A DNA stretch of 64,000 nucleotides from Sphingobium lactosutens (GTDB lineage Bacteria; Pseudomonadota; Alphaproteobacteria; Sphingomonadales; Sphingomonadaceae): the NCBI RefSeq assembly GCF_013393185.1, contig NZ_QJQX01000051.1:1-64000 (forward strand), read 5' to 3'. Shown piece by piece: positions 47,669 to 55,700 of this stretch (position 1 is its first letter; each line of letters begins with the position of its first letter). The notes beneath the pieces are model-generated. The model worked only from the letters and a program-made list of their open reading frames with translations. It did not search any database and was not told the origin of the DNA. Both the position numbers and the translations under genes were made by a program.

Positions 47669-47787
47669 GCTGGCGAATGCCGGCGGGACTACATCGGTAG
47701 AGGCCGAAAGGCCGAGCGGTTCGAATCCGCCCCGGAGAAATCCAGCCAAGGATTCTTTGGGATGTCTCGCCAAACCTTGTCGCCGGC
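47669..47787 (+). ncRNA. Y-RNA-like unit 4, shortened
   Basis: Closing stem GCTGGCGA/TCGCCGGC (8 bp, one G-U), internal loop AATGCC, second stem GGCGGGAC/GTCTCGCC. Inside: hairpin GGCC-gaaa-GGCC, T-arm GCGG-TTCGAAT-CCGC (47716-47730), and a 12-bp acceptor-like stem (47731-47743 with 47750-47761) with one bulge. No D-arm follows, so this copy is reduced. It ends 25 bases before the rtcB start. Confidence 0.72.
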
Positions 47788-47812
47788 ACCATGACTATAC
47801 AGGGAGGTCGTT

Positions 47813-49042
47813 ATGACCGAGAGCAGGACTTACGATATTCAGCACGTCGAGGGCGGCAAGCCGATCAAGCTGTGGACGCGCGGCGTGCCCGTCGATGAGA
47901 AGGCGCATGAGCAGCTCCGCAAGGCGGCGCAGATGCCCTTCGTATTCAAGCATGTGGCGGCCATGCCGGACGTGCATGTCGGCATCGGCGCCACTGTAGG
48001 CTCGGTGATCCCGACCAAGGGCGCGGTGATCCCGGCTGCTGTGGGCGTGGACATCGGTTGCGGCATGATGGCGGCGCGCACTTCGCTGATGGCGAGCGAT
48101 CTTCCGGACAATCTGGAAGGCATCCGCTTGGCCATCGAGCAGGCGGTGCCGCATGGCCGTTCGGTCGGTCGTGGCCAGCGCGATCCTGGCTCGTGGGGTG
48201 CCCCGCCGATTGAGATCGTGGACGCCTGGGCGACGCTCGTGGAGCGGTTCGACCGGATCACGGCGAAATATCCGCGGTTCAAGAATACGAACCAGCTAAC
48301 TCACCTGGGAACGCTGGGGACGGGCAACCACTTTATCGAGCTGTGCCTCGATACCGAGCAGCGCGTGTGGATCATGCTCCATTCGGGTTCGCGCGGCGTG
48401 GGGAATGCGATCGGCACCTTCTTCATCGAACTGGCCAAGCAGGACATACGCAAGTGGTTCATCAACCTGCCCGACGAGGATCTGGCCTACTTCCCGGAAG
48501 GGACCGACCATTTCGACGATTATGTCGAGGCGGTCGAGTGGGCGCAGGACTTCGCGGCGCTGAACCGCCGGATGATGATGACCAATGTGATCCGGGCGCT
48601 GCGCGGCCAGATCACCAAACCTTTCGATGCCGAGCTGGAAGCGGTGAACTGCCATCACAACTATGTGACGCGGGAGAACCATTTCGGCCAGAATGTGCTC
48701 GTGACCCGCAAGGGCGCGGTGCGTGCGGCGAAGGGAACGATGGGCATCATCCCCGGCTCGATGGGCGCGAAATCGTTCATCGTGCGCGGCCTTGGCAACG
48801 CGGAATCGTTCGAGAGCTGCAGTCATGGCGCGGGGCGCGTGATGTCCCGCACCCAGGCGAAGAAGCTGGTCTCGCTCGACGAGCATATCGCCGATACGGC
48901 GGGCGTCGAATGCCGCAAGGACGAGAGCGTCATCGACGAGACGCCCAGGGCCTACAAGCCGATCGAAGCCGTGATGGCCGCCCAGGCCGATCTGGTCGAG
49001 ATCGTTCATACGTTGAAACAGGTGGTGTGCGTCAAAGGCTGA
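47813..49042 (+). CDS. rtcB: RtcB, GTP-dependent RNA ligase
   Basis: 409 residues, the normal length, with ribosome site gggagg. Joins 2',3'-cyclic phosphate or 3'-phosphate ends to 5'-OH ends of broken RNA. Metal-binding and catalytic motifs are all present: VGVDIGCGM (Asp80, Cys83), LGTGNHFIEL (His173), HSGSRGVG (His190), VNCHHNYV (His281/282), IPGSMGAKSFIVRG and CSHGAGR with His338, the expected guanylated residue. It follows the Y-RNA-like array and is probably on the same sigma-54 transcript. Confidence 0.97.
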   Translation: MTESRTYDIQHVEGGKPIKLWTRGVPVDEKAHEQLRKAAQMPFVFKHVAAMPDVHVGIGATVGSVIPTKGAVIPAAVGVDIGCGMMAARTSLMASDLPDNLEGIRLAIEQAVPHGRSVGRGQRDPGSWGAPPIEIVDAWATLVERFDRITAKYPRFKNTNQLTHLGTLGTGNHFIELCLDTEQRVWIMLHSGSRGVGNAIGTFFIELAKQDIRKWFINLPDEDLAYFPEGTDHFDDYVEAVEWAQDFAALNRRMMMTNVIRALRGQITKPFDAELEAVNCHHNYVTRENHFGQNVLVTRKGAVRAAKGTMGIIPGSMGAKSFIVRGLGNAESFESCSHGAGRVMSRTQAKKLVSLDEHIADTAGVECRKDESVIDETPRAYKPIEAVMAAQADLVEIVHTLKQVVCVKG

Positions 49043-49052
49043 GCCTTTGACG
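49030..49052 (+). other. Long palindrome across the rtcB stop codon
   Basis: CGTCAAAGGCT-g-AGCCTTTGACG: 11-bp arms around one base, with the rtcB stop TGA at its centre. On RNA it could form a stable hairpin just before the next ribosome site and so act as an attenuator or processing site. Confidence 0.55.
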
Positions 49053-49074
49053 TGCATTTCTATAGGAATCTCTC

Positions 49075-49554
49075 ATGTCCAACGACGTCAATGACTGGCA
49101 CCAGGAGGGGCAACTCTTCATCTGGCGTTATCCCAATGCCAGACGGGGTTGGGCAGGTTGGCACTTCACGGGAGATCCGGAAGGCTGTCGATCAATCAGA
49201 AATCTGCTTGATCGCATGCATGGCGGCGATGCCTGCCACCGGACCATCAAGCTCTCGCCAGTGACTGAGGCCATTCTGTCTGTACCCAATTATCAGTTCA
49301 GGACAGATGGACGTTTCGCAAAGCTGCGGCTTGAGTACAGCCCAGGCTTTCCGGACCTCCTTTTGGAACCGGTTGACGGGGCTCTGGTGATGACCGTCGG
49401 TATGCCTCGGCTCAGAGCGCTAACTGCTGCCTTTTCGGAAGTTGAGATTGGGCTTGGCGACTTTGGTGTCCCCACCTCCAGCAGCCGCAAAGCTGCTGCA
49501 TGGATGTTCTGGTGGATGCCCGACATGAATTATAATCATGGGAAGAGATTGTGA
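49075..49554 (+). CDS. Unknown protein between rtcB and rtcA
   Basis: 159 residues from ATG 49075. I do not recognise a family. It is soluble-looking, rich in Trp (WHQEG, GWAGWHF, AAWMFWWMP), with a basic/acidic mix and no signal peptide. The segment FTGDPEGCRSIRNLLDRM and the WMFWWMP end may be conserved elements. Its stop overlaps the rtcA start by 4 bases (GTGA), so it is translated together with rtcA and is probably part of the RNA-repair response. It could be a ligand-binding or nucleic-acid-linked accessory protein; no function can be claimed. Confidence 0.8.
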   Translation: MSNDVNDWHQEGQLFIWRYPNARRGWAGWHFTGDPEGCRSIRNLLDRMHGGDACHRTIKLSPVTEAILSVPNYQFRTDGRFAKLRLEYSPGFPDLLLEPVDGALVMTVGMPRLRALTAAFSEVEIGLGDFGVPTSSSRKAAAWMFWWMPDMNYNHGKRL

Positions 49555-50564
49555 TCACGATTGATGGATCGGAAGGGGAAGGTGGCGGGCAGGTCGTGCG
49601 CAATGCGTGCGCGCTTTCGCTCGTCACCGGCAAGGCCGTCCGGATCGAGAATGTCCGCGCCAGGCGGTCGAAGCCGGGACTCATGCGTCAGCATGTGACT
49701 GCGGTGGAAGCCGCGTGCGTCATCGGCAATGCCGAGTGCCAAGGCCTTCATGTGGGATCATCCGCGCTCAGCTTCATGCCGGGCCGCGTTGTGCCGGGCG
49801 AATATCGCTTTGCGGTCGGCACGGCGGGATCGACCGGGCTTGTTCTGCAGACGGTACTGATGCCGTTGCTACTCGCCGATGCGCCGTCGCGGCTGGTGCT
49901 GGAGGGTGGGACGCACAATATGCTCGCTCCGCCGTTCGACTTCATCGCGAAATGCTTTCTGCCGATCATCAATCGCATGGGGCCGAAAGTTGAGGCCCGG
50001 CTCGTCCGTCACGGCTTCTACCCGCGTGGGGGCGGCCGGATCGAGGTCGACATCAGTCCAGCGCCGCTGCGGCCGATCGATTGCCTGGAACGCGGATCTC
50101 TGATGGGCGTCAGCGGCCAGGCGTTGTTTGCTGGTCTGCCGTTCGAGATTGCGGAGCGCGAAATCAATGTCGTGCGCCGCGACCTCGGCTGGTCGGAACG
50201 GGAGGCTTGCGTGCGCGAGCTTCCGGACGACCAGGGGCCAGGCAACATCCTGTTGCTGGAGGCGCAGTTCGAGCACGGCACCGAAATCGTCAGCGGCTTC
50301 GGCCAACTGGGCGTGACCGCCGAACGCGTGGCAAAGAAGGCGGTCGGGCGGATGTTTGGGTTCCTGGAATCCAATGCCTTCGCTGGCCCCTATCTGGCCG
50401 ATCAGCTACTGCTACCCTTCGCGCTCGCCGGCGGCGGTAGCTTCACAACGGTTAAACCGAGCCAGCACAGCCTGACGGCGATCAACGTGATCGGGCAGTT
50501 CTTGGACGGGCGGCTTGGGTTTGCCCAGCAACCGGGTGGGATGCATCTGCTGCGCGTCCAATAA
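49551..50564 (+). CDS. rtcA: RtcA, RNA 3'-terminal phosphate cyclase
   Basis: 337 residues from GTG 49551. Converts RNA 3'-phosphate ends to 2',3'-cyclic phosphates using ATP, supplying ends for RtcB. Family motifs: ITIDGSEGEGGGQVVRNACA at the N-terminus, GTAGSTGLVLQTVLMPLLLA, HGFYPRGGGRIEVDI and TTVKPSQHSLTAINV with His306 as the expected adenylated residue. It completes the rsr - RNAs - rtcB - rtcA order known from other RNA-repair operons. Confidence 0.97.
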   Translation: MITIDGSEGEGGGQVVRNACALSLVTGKAVRIENVRARRSKPGLMRQHVTAVEAACVIGNAECQGLHVGSSALSFMPGRVVPGEYRFAVGTAGSTGLVLQTVLMPLLLADAPSRLVLEGGTHNMLAPPFDFIAKCFLPIINRMGPKVEARLVRHGFYPRGGGRIEVDISPAPLRPIDCLERGSLMGVSGQALFAGLPFEIAEREINVVRRDLGWSEREACVRELPDDQGPGNILLLEAQFEHGTEIVSGFGQLGVTAERVAKKAVGRMFGFLESNAFAGPYLADQLLLPFALAGGGSFTTVKPSQHSLTAINVIGQFLDGRLGFAQQPGGMHLLRVQ

Positions 50565-50687
50565 GGTGCAGCCATGTTCTGTGTCAGGCGGAGCATGGCT
50601 GGTCGCGCACTTTGTCAAGTTACGATGAATCGACTATTGAGCCCGCAGTCAATCCCGGTCGGTCCTGAATGTAGAAAGGAGAATGAC

Positions 50688-50789
50688 ATGCGAGCAGCAC
50701 CTGCGAGCCAGCCAGAAATTCTTCTTATCCAGAACATTCAGGATGATATTGCATGGGCAATTTCCCTACAGGTGACATCGCTCATCTGA
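50688..50789 (+). CDS. Very small ORF after rtcA
   Basis: 33 codons (MRAAPASQPEILLIQNIQDD, then IAWAISLQVTSLI) with a strong ribosome site aaaggag 7 bases before ATG 50688. It lies 124 bases after rtcA and just before a hairpin at 50800-50820. I do not recognise it. The ribosome site is the main reason for listing it; it might be a remnant or a leader peptide. Confidence 0.4.
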   Translation: MRAAPASQPEILLIQNIQDDIAWAISLQVTSLI

Positions 50790-50799
50790 CGTATATTGT

Positions 50800-50820
50800 T
50801 GGCCCACGCCGCGTGGGCCA
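50800..50820 (+). terminator. Hairpin at the end of the RNA-repair operon
   Basis: Perfect 9-bp stem tggcccacg/cgtgggcca with a 3-base loop, 10 bases after the small ORF. There is no T-run, so it may stop or protect the transcript only partly. Confidence 0.5.
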
Positions 50821-50897
50821 GATCAGCTTCAATCATTTCGACGTCAGCATTTCCGCTTCCCTTCTCAGCGGAAAGGAGGCCGATCATACGCGCTGAC

Positions 50898-51233
50898 ATG
50901 TTCAAGATCATCGTGGAGCGACCGCGCTGGGACGCAGGTCATGCACGTTCCGCAAAGCTGGCCGGCGCGTTTGATGAGGCCGTCACCACGGGCCTTCAGC
51001 GTCCGCGCACGACGATGGAGATACTGACGGATCTGCTGCGGGCGGAGGCAACGCACTGCCACGCGGCCTCGATCCGAAACCGGATGGCGGCCGCGAAGCT
51101 GCCGGTGGTGAAGGACCTCGATGCGTTCCGCTTCGAAGGGACGCCGATCAACGAGGGGCTGGTCCGTTCGCTGCACAGCGGCGCGTTCATCGAGACCGGC
51201 AATGACAGCTGGCGCTTCAAGAACCGAAACTGA
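50898..51233 (+). pseudogene. Chimeric remnant: unknown RNA-repair-linked ORF joined to IstB fragment
   Basis: The first 11 residues, MFKIIVERPRW, match from memory the start of a small unknown family often found in rsr/rtcB operons. From about residue 32 the sequence is the N-terminal half of an IS21 helper ATPase (IstB): LTDLLRAEATHCHAASIRNR, MAAAKLPVVKDLDAFRFEGT and PINEGLVRSLHSGAF. It stops before the Walker A motif, so it cannot act as IstB. It looks like an IS21 insertion into the small ORF followed by deletion. Confidence 0.6.
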
Positions 51234-51345
51234 TCCACGCTGCACCCCGGGATTAAGATGCCTTGCGCTGCGCAAAGCGCGTTCCTCGACCGTCGTGCCA
51301 TCCTTGAAAGGGGGGGCCCTTTTGCACGCCGACTGACACTCCTAA
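50975..51345 (+). mobile_element. IS21-family remnant
   Basis: Contains the IstB fragment and, after it, a non-coding stretch with aaagggggggcccttttgc followed by acgccgactgacactcc, a pattern I associate with the region downstream of istB in IS21 elements. Neither istA nor clear terminal repeats are visible. It forms the right border of the RNA-repair island. Confidence 0.5.
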
Positions 51346-51479
51346 AGGAACCGAAAGCTCGTTCGCGACGTTTGGCGCGACCAGCACCGGGATGAATTTC
51401 GCGCCCAGTTACAACAAACAGACATGGCTTGCCTTGGGCAGTCTTCGGCGATGTCGATATAGAAGCGACAATGATCGCT

Positions 51480-52274
51480 TCATCCTCCATATTCAGTACC
51501 GTGAAAATGAACATCTGTGGGTCCGTCGAAAGGTCTTGGATCGCTGTCGCCTTTCCATTTGGCGCCGATCTTCTGGTCAATGTCTTTTTTACCCGGCGCC
51601 GAACAATGAAACCTCGTGAATGTTTCGACAGGTGCACGTTCGGTATGCAGAGAGTTTATCGGCGCTTCAGGATTGGGATAACCGATCGCCATACCTGCAA
51701 AGAACATCTCCTGGCTTCCTAAACCAAGGAAATTCCGCATTGTTTTTGGCCAAAGGCTCCAGCATTCCTGCGCGCATGTTCCAAGATCATGCTCCACGGC
51801 AAGCAACATGATCGTCTGCATCAGCATCCCTATATCCGACCACTGCGGCGCGCCGAAGCGGCGATCGATGCTGAAAAACAGACCGACTGGCGCCCCGAAC
51901 AGTCGGAAATTCTCCTCGAAATGCCTTCTTCGCAAGGCCCGGTCCTCGCGGGGGGCGTCAAGCAGACCATACATTTCCTCCCCCACGCGGTAGCGATAGC
52001 TGCGATGGGGTTCCCAGAGCGCGTCTGGATAGATGGGATATTCAGCTTCCTCGGTTTCGCCGCTCGCCAGACGCTGAGCCATCAGGGCTTTCAGCGATTG
52101 CGCGGCGTCATCGCTGACAACGTCGATCCGCCACGGCTGAAGATTGCCGCCCGAGGGAGCGCGACGTGCGAGTTCGAGGATTTCGACGATCGTCGCCTGA
52201 GGGACCGGCGTGGGAAGAAAGGCGCGGATCGAGCGGCGCCGCTGGACCGCTTCGGATACACTCATTATCGGCAT
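51480..52274 (-). CDS. Nitroreductase family protein
   Basis: 264 residues from ATG 52274. FMN-binding nitroreductase fold: RRRSIRAFLPTPVPQATI at the start, RRAPSGGNLQPWRIDVV, SDIGMLMQTIMLLAVEHDLG and FFAGMAIGYPNPEAPIN. The normal end of the family is near TERAPVETFTRFHC; the remaining 40 or so residues (SAPGKKDIDQKIGAKWKGD onwards) look unrelated and may be read from foreign sequence joined by the IS21 event. Reduces nitro groups, quinones or enones with NAD(P)H. Probably the last gene of the TBDR 3 - ADH - nitroreductase operon. Confidence 0.85.
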   Translation of the reverse strand: MPIMSVSEAVQRRRSIRAFLPTPVPQATIVEILELARRAPSGGNLQPWRIDVVSDDAAQSLKALMAQRLASGETEEAEYPIYPDALWEPHRSYRYRVGEEMYGLLDAPREDRALRRRHFEENFRLFGAPVGLFFSIDRRFGAPQWSDIGMLMQTIMLLAVEHDLGTCAQECWSLWPKTMRNFLGLGSQEMFFAGMAIGYPNPEAPINSLHTERAPVETFTRFHCSAPGKKDIDQKIGAKWKGDSDPRPFDGPTDVHFHGTEYGG

Positions 52275-52298
52275 TGCGCTGCTCCGGTATAAGGACGG

Positions 52299-53405
52299 TC
52301 AGGGCAGCAGGACGGCTTTGATGCAGTCCCCCCGCGCCTGGGCGGCGACCGCTTCATTGATGCGCTCCAGCGGAAAGGTCTCGATAAGGCGATCGAACGG
52401 AAACTGGCCTGCGGCATGATAGGCCAGAAGTTCGGGGATGAAGCGTTGCGGGTCGCTATCTCCTTCCATGATGCCGATGATGCGATGGCCATAAGTGATC
52501 GCCGCCGTGAGATTAACCGGCAGGATCGTCTCCGCCGTCTTCGGCACGCCGACCATGCCCAGAGTTCCGTGCGATGTCAGCGACGCGATCCCGGCCTCCA
52601 CCGCGCTGACCTGTCCCGATGTATCCAGTGCGAAATCCACGCCAGCCGGAACGATAGCCCTGATCGCAGCGGGCAGATCAGGGTCCGACGGGTCCAGCAC
52701 ATGCGTAGCGCCGAGATCGAGGGCGACCTCACGCCGCGCGGCGATCGGTTCGACAAGGATGATCGGCGCGCACCCACGCAGCGCCGCCGCCATCACGGCG
52801 GCCATCCCCACGGGGCCGCCGCCGAAGATCACCACGGCGCTGCCTTCCGGACAGTCCATGGCGTTGAGCACCGCGCCTGCGCCGGTCTGGAAACCGCAGG
52901 CCAGCGTGCCGAGCAATTCCAGCGGCGCAGACGCCTTTTCGACCTTTACCACGTTACGGGTCCGGACGACGGCGTGCCGGGCAAAGGATGACTGGCCGAA
53001 AAAATGCGATGCGACGGCCTCCTCGCCCGCACTGTAAGCGGTCGATCCATCTTCCAGCCGTGCTCCGGCATAGTTCAGCGCCGGAAACTGCTGACAATAG
53101 CTTGGAAGTTGCTCTTCGCAGCGGGGGCAATGCCCGCAGCTGGAAAAGGCGAGAACGACAGCATCGCCAACCTTGAGGCCATCCACCCCCTCGCCCAGCG
53201 CTTCGATCGTTCCCGCCCCTTCGTGTCCAAGAACGGCGGGGACGGGATAGGGGACGAACTGGTCACGGAAGATAAGGTCGGTATGGCACAGCCCCACCCC
53301 CGCGATCCGGACGAGAACCTCCCCGGCGCGGGGAGGCGCGACGTCCAGTTTTTCGAAACTGAACGGGCGACCCGCCCCCCGCGCGACTGCGCCATGGCTT
53401 TCCAT
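52299..53405 (-). CDS. Zinc-type alcohol dehydrogenase, paralogue of the 27279 gene
   Basis: 368 residues. Catalytic zinc ligands in GVGLCHTDLI and GHEGAG, structural zinc loop SCGHCPRCEEQLPSYC, cofactor site VIFGGGPVGMAAVMAAA. Shares long blocks with the dehydrogenase at 27279-28421 (e.g. FFGQSSFA, GIMEGDSDP, LPAL/FPALNYAG), so the two are recent paralogues or arrived with related clusters. Its ATG overlaps the TBDR 3 stop by one base (TGATG). Confidence 0.92.
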   Translation of the reverse strand: MESHGAVARGAGRPFSFEKLDVAPPRAGEVLVRIAGVGLCHTDLIFRDQFVPYPVPAVLGHEGAGTIEALGEGVDGLKVGDAVVLAFSSCGHCPRCEEQLPSYCQQFPALNYAGARLEDGSTAYSAGEEAVASHFFGQSSFARHAVVRTRNVVKVEKASAPLELLGTLACGFQTGAGAVLNAMDCPEGSAVVIFGGGPVGMAAVMAAALRGCAPIILVEPIAARREVALDLGATHVLDPSDPDLPAAIRAIVPAGVDFALDTSGQVSAVEAGIASLTSHGTLGMVGVPKTAETILPVNLTAAITYGHRIIGIMEGDSDPQRFIPELLAYHAAGQFPFDRLIETFPLERINEAVAAQARGDCIKAVLLP

Positions 53406-55654
53406 CAGAAGGCCACGCGGACGGAGCCGCCAAAGGTGCGCGGTGCGGCCGGCACCAGGAACGGATAGGGGAAGCCCGCACCACGCAGGTCAAGGCCGTA
53501 GACATAGGTCTTCGCGTTGAAGACATTGTTGACGAAACCCTTGATCGTGAAGCGATCGATCGTCCAGGCGAGCGTCGCATTCACCTTGGCATAGGCGCGC
53601 TGCTGTAATTCCGCATTCTGTTGCACCGTGCCGGGGGCATTGATCTCGTTCAGTGGCGAGAAGAACTGCCGGCTGAAATAAGACACGTTGGGGGAGAAGA
53701 CGAGCTTCGAAGACCCTGTGTCGAAAAGTCGCAGGTTCATACCGCCCTGCAAAGTCCAGCGCGGCGCGAAAGGCAGGGCGTTCCCCGCCAGATTGGCGCC
53801 TTGCAGCGTCAGCTCCTTGTAAGTGGCGTGGAGATAGCCGACCGCCGCGTTGAAGCTGATGGCGTCGCTGGCGTTCAGCGTGGCTTCGAGTTCCGCGCCA
53901 TAGACTTGCGACTTGGGCGCGTTGACGAGGATGCCAACCGGACCCGGCCGCAAATCCTGAAGCTGCTGCTTGGAATAGTCATAATAGAAACCGGCCGCCG
54001 AAAGGGTCAGCGCATTGCCCAGGAACCGGCCCTTGATGCCTGCCTCATAGGCGTTGACCCGCTCTGGATCGACATAGTTGATGCCGGAGGAGGAGGTGTA
54101 GCTGCCGCCGTTGAACGCGCCGGACCTATAACCCCGGTTGTAGCTGACATAGATCATGGGGCCGCTGTCGAATTTATAGGCAAGCGATACCCGGCCGGTG
54201 AGCGCGTTATTCTTGCCGTCCGTGCTGAACGTTGCCGTGGGCGAATAGGCGCATGTTCCTGGCTGACCCGCGCAGGGCACCGTCGTCGCGAGCGGAAGCT
54301 TGGGCGTATCGACATAGCCCGCATAGAGATAGGCGCGACCGTCGCGATATTGCGAGCGATCCCAGGTATATCTTGCGCCCAGGGTCAGGGTCAGCCGGGG
54401 CACGATCTCGTAATCGCCCTGCGCGAACACCGCGTAGGACCGGCGCTCCTGCCGATAATGCTGGAAAAAGCCCCCATCTACGCCGGGGCCGAGCGCGTTG
54501 CCGATCCCGAAGTCGTTGTCGGTGACGACCCGGTCCCACCCATAGAAGAAACCGCCGACGAGATTGAGCGGGCCTTTGCCGTAGTTGAAGCGCGCTTCTT
54601 CGCTGAACTGGGCATATTTGGACCGCCACCAGACGTCGAGAATATCCTGCGGCGCACCGTCCGCCGCCTGCTGGATGAGCTGCGATCCGCCATCGCGTGA
54701 GGTGATCGACGTGAAGCTGAGTTCGGGCGACAGCTCATATTTGATGTTGGCGGAGACACCATAAGCATCGGTCTGGTTAAGGCCAATCCTGTTTTCATTC
54801 ACCTGGAAGAAGCCGAGGCCGGTCCGCGCGGACAGCAGGCCATGGATCGCCGCCTGCGTCCCCCGGTCGCGACCGCCATAGACCTTGATCTTGATGTCGA
54901 GCGGACCGTCGCCCGGCTTGATCCGTAACGTCGCCCGGCCCTGAAGCGTGTTCTGCCGATTGGGATCGCGGCCGCCGGGATAGACATTCTCGATCAGGCC
55001 GTCGCTCTTTACGTAATTGCCGGCGATACGCAGGCCGAGCTGGTCTTCGACCATCGTCGTCTCGATCCCGGCCTGGGCGGTCAGCGTGTTGTAATTGCCA
55101 TAGCCGACTTCGGCATAGCCTTCATTGCCGTGCAGGGATGGCCCCTTGGTGATGAAGTTGATCGCGCCGCCGGTCGTGTTCCGCCCGAACAGCGTGCCCT
55201 GCGGCCCGCGAAGCACCTCGACGCGATCGAGGTCGAACAGGCCCATGCCGTGCGATGTCCGGCTCGCCATATAGACGTCATCGATATAGACGCCGATCGG
55301 GGAAGCCTGATTGCTGTTATATTCGTTGGCGACCGAGATGCCGCGCAGTGAGAAGTTGGGCTGGGTATTGCCGTAGGGGCTGCTGATCTGAAGATTGGGC
55401 ACCGCGTCCTGCAGATTGGCGGAATTGGTGATCCCCTTCGTCGCCAGCGTATCGCCAGCCACCGCCGACACCGCGATCGGCACGGCCAGAATGGACTGTT
55501 CGCGCCGGTTCGCGGTCACGACGATATCGGCGTAGCTGGAGGATCCGGCATTTTGCGAGCCGCTATCCGATGCGGTTTGCGCGTCCTGCGCCCATGCCAC
55601 AACCGGGCAGGCAATCGTTGTCGCCAGCAGAACGGCGGTGCTAACAGCTTTCAT
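53405..55654 (-). CDS. TonB-dependent receptor 3
   Basis: 749 residues from ATG 55654 behind aaggagagg. The signal peptide ends VVAWAQ. The plug has DIVVTANRREQSILAVPIAV and RGISVANEYNSNQASPIGVY, nearly the same as TBDR 2; the barrel ends GGSVRVAF. TBDR 2 and TBDR 3 share their insertions and C-terminus and are clear paralogues. It probably imports the same or a similar hydrophobic substrate into the second catabolic cluster. Confidence 0.92.
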   Translation of the reverse strand: MKAVSTAVLLATTIACPVVAWAQDAQTASDSGSQNAGSSSYADIVVTANRREQSILAVPIAVSAVAGDTLATKGITNSANLQDAVPNLQISSPYGNTQPNFSLRGISVANEYNSNQASPIGVYIDDVYMASRTSHGMGLFDLDRVEVLRGPQGTLFGRNTTGGAINFITKGPSLHGNEGYAEVGYGNYNTLTAQAGIETTMVEDQLGLRIAGNYVKSDGLIENVYPGGRDPNRQNTLQGRATLRIKPGDGPLDIKIKVYGGRDRGTQAAIHGLLSARTGLGFFQVNENRIGLNQTDAYGVSANIKYELSPELSFTSITSRDGGSQLIQQAADGAPQDILDVWWRSKYAQFSEEARFNYGKGPLNLVGGFFYGWDRVVTDNDFGIGNALGPGVDGGFFQHYRQERRSYAVFAQGDYEIVPRLTLTLGARYTWDRSQYRDGRAYLYAGYVDTPKLPLATTVPCAGQPGTCAYSPTATFSTDGKNNALTGRVSLAYKFDSGPMIYVSYNRGYRSGAFNGGSYTSSSGINYVDPERVNAYEAGIKGRFLGNALTLSAAGFYYDYSKQQLQDLRPGPVGILVNAPKSQVYGAELEATLNASDAISFNAAVGYLHATYKELTLQGANLAGNALPFAPRWTLQGGMNLRLFDTGSSKLVFSPNVSYFSRQFFSPLNEINAPGTVQQNAELQQRAYAKVNATLAWTIDRFTIKGFVNNVFNAKTYVYGLDLRGAGFPYPFLVPAAPRTFGGSVRVAF

Positions 55655-55700
55655 CTTCCTCTCCTTCGTTCGCTGCGGAATGTGTCCTCCGCAGTCGTAA

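Noticed and set aside
47168-47813. CRISPR array (repeated GGCGAATGC and GTTCGAATCC blocks)
   Set aside because: The repeats are parts of folded units with differing spacing and covarying stems, not identical direct repeats with unique spacers; there are no cas genes.
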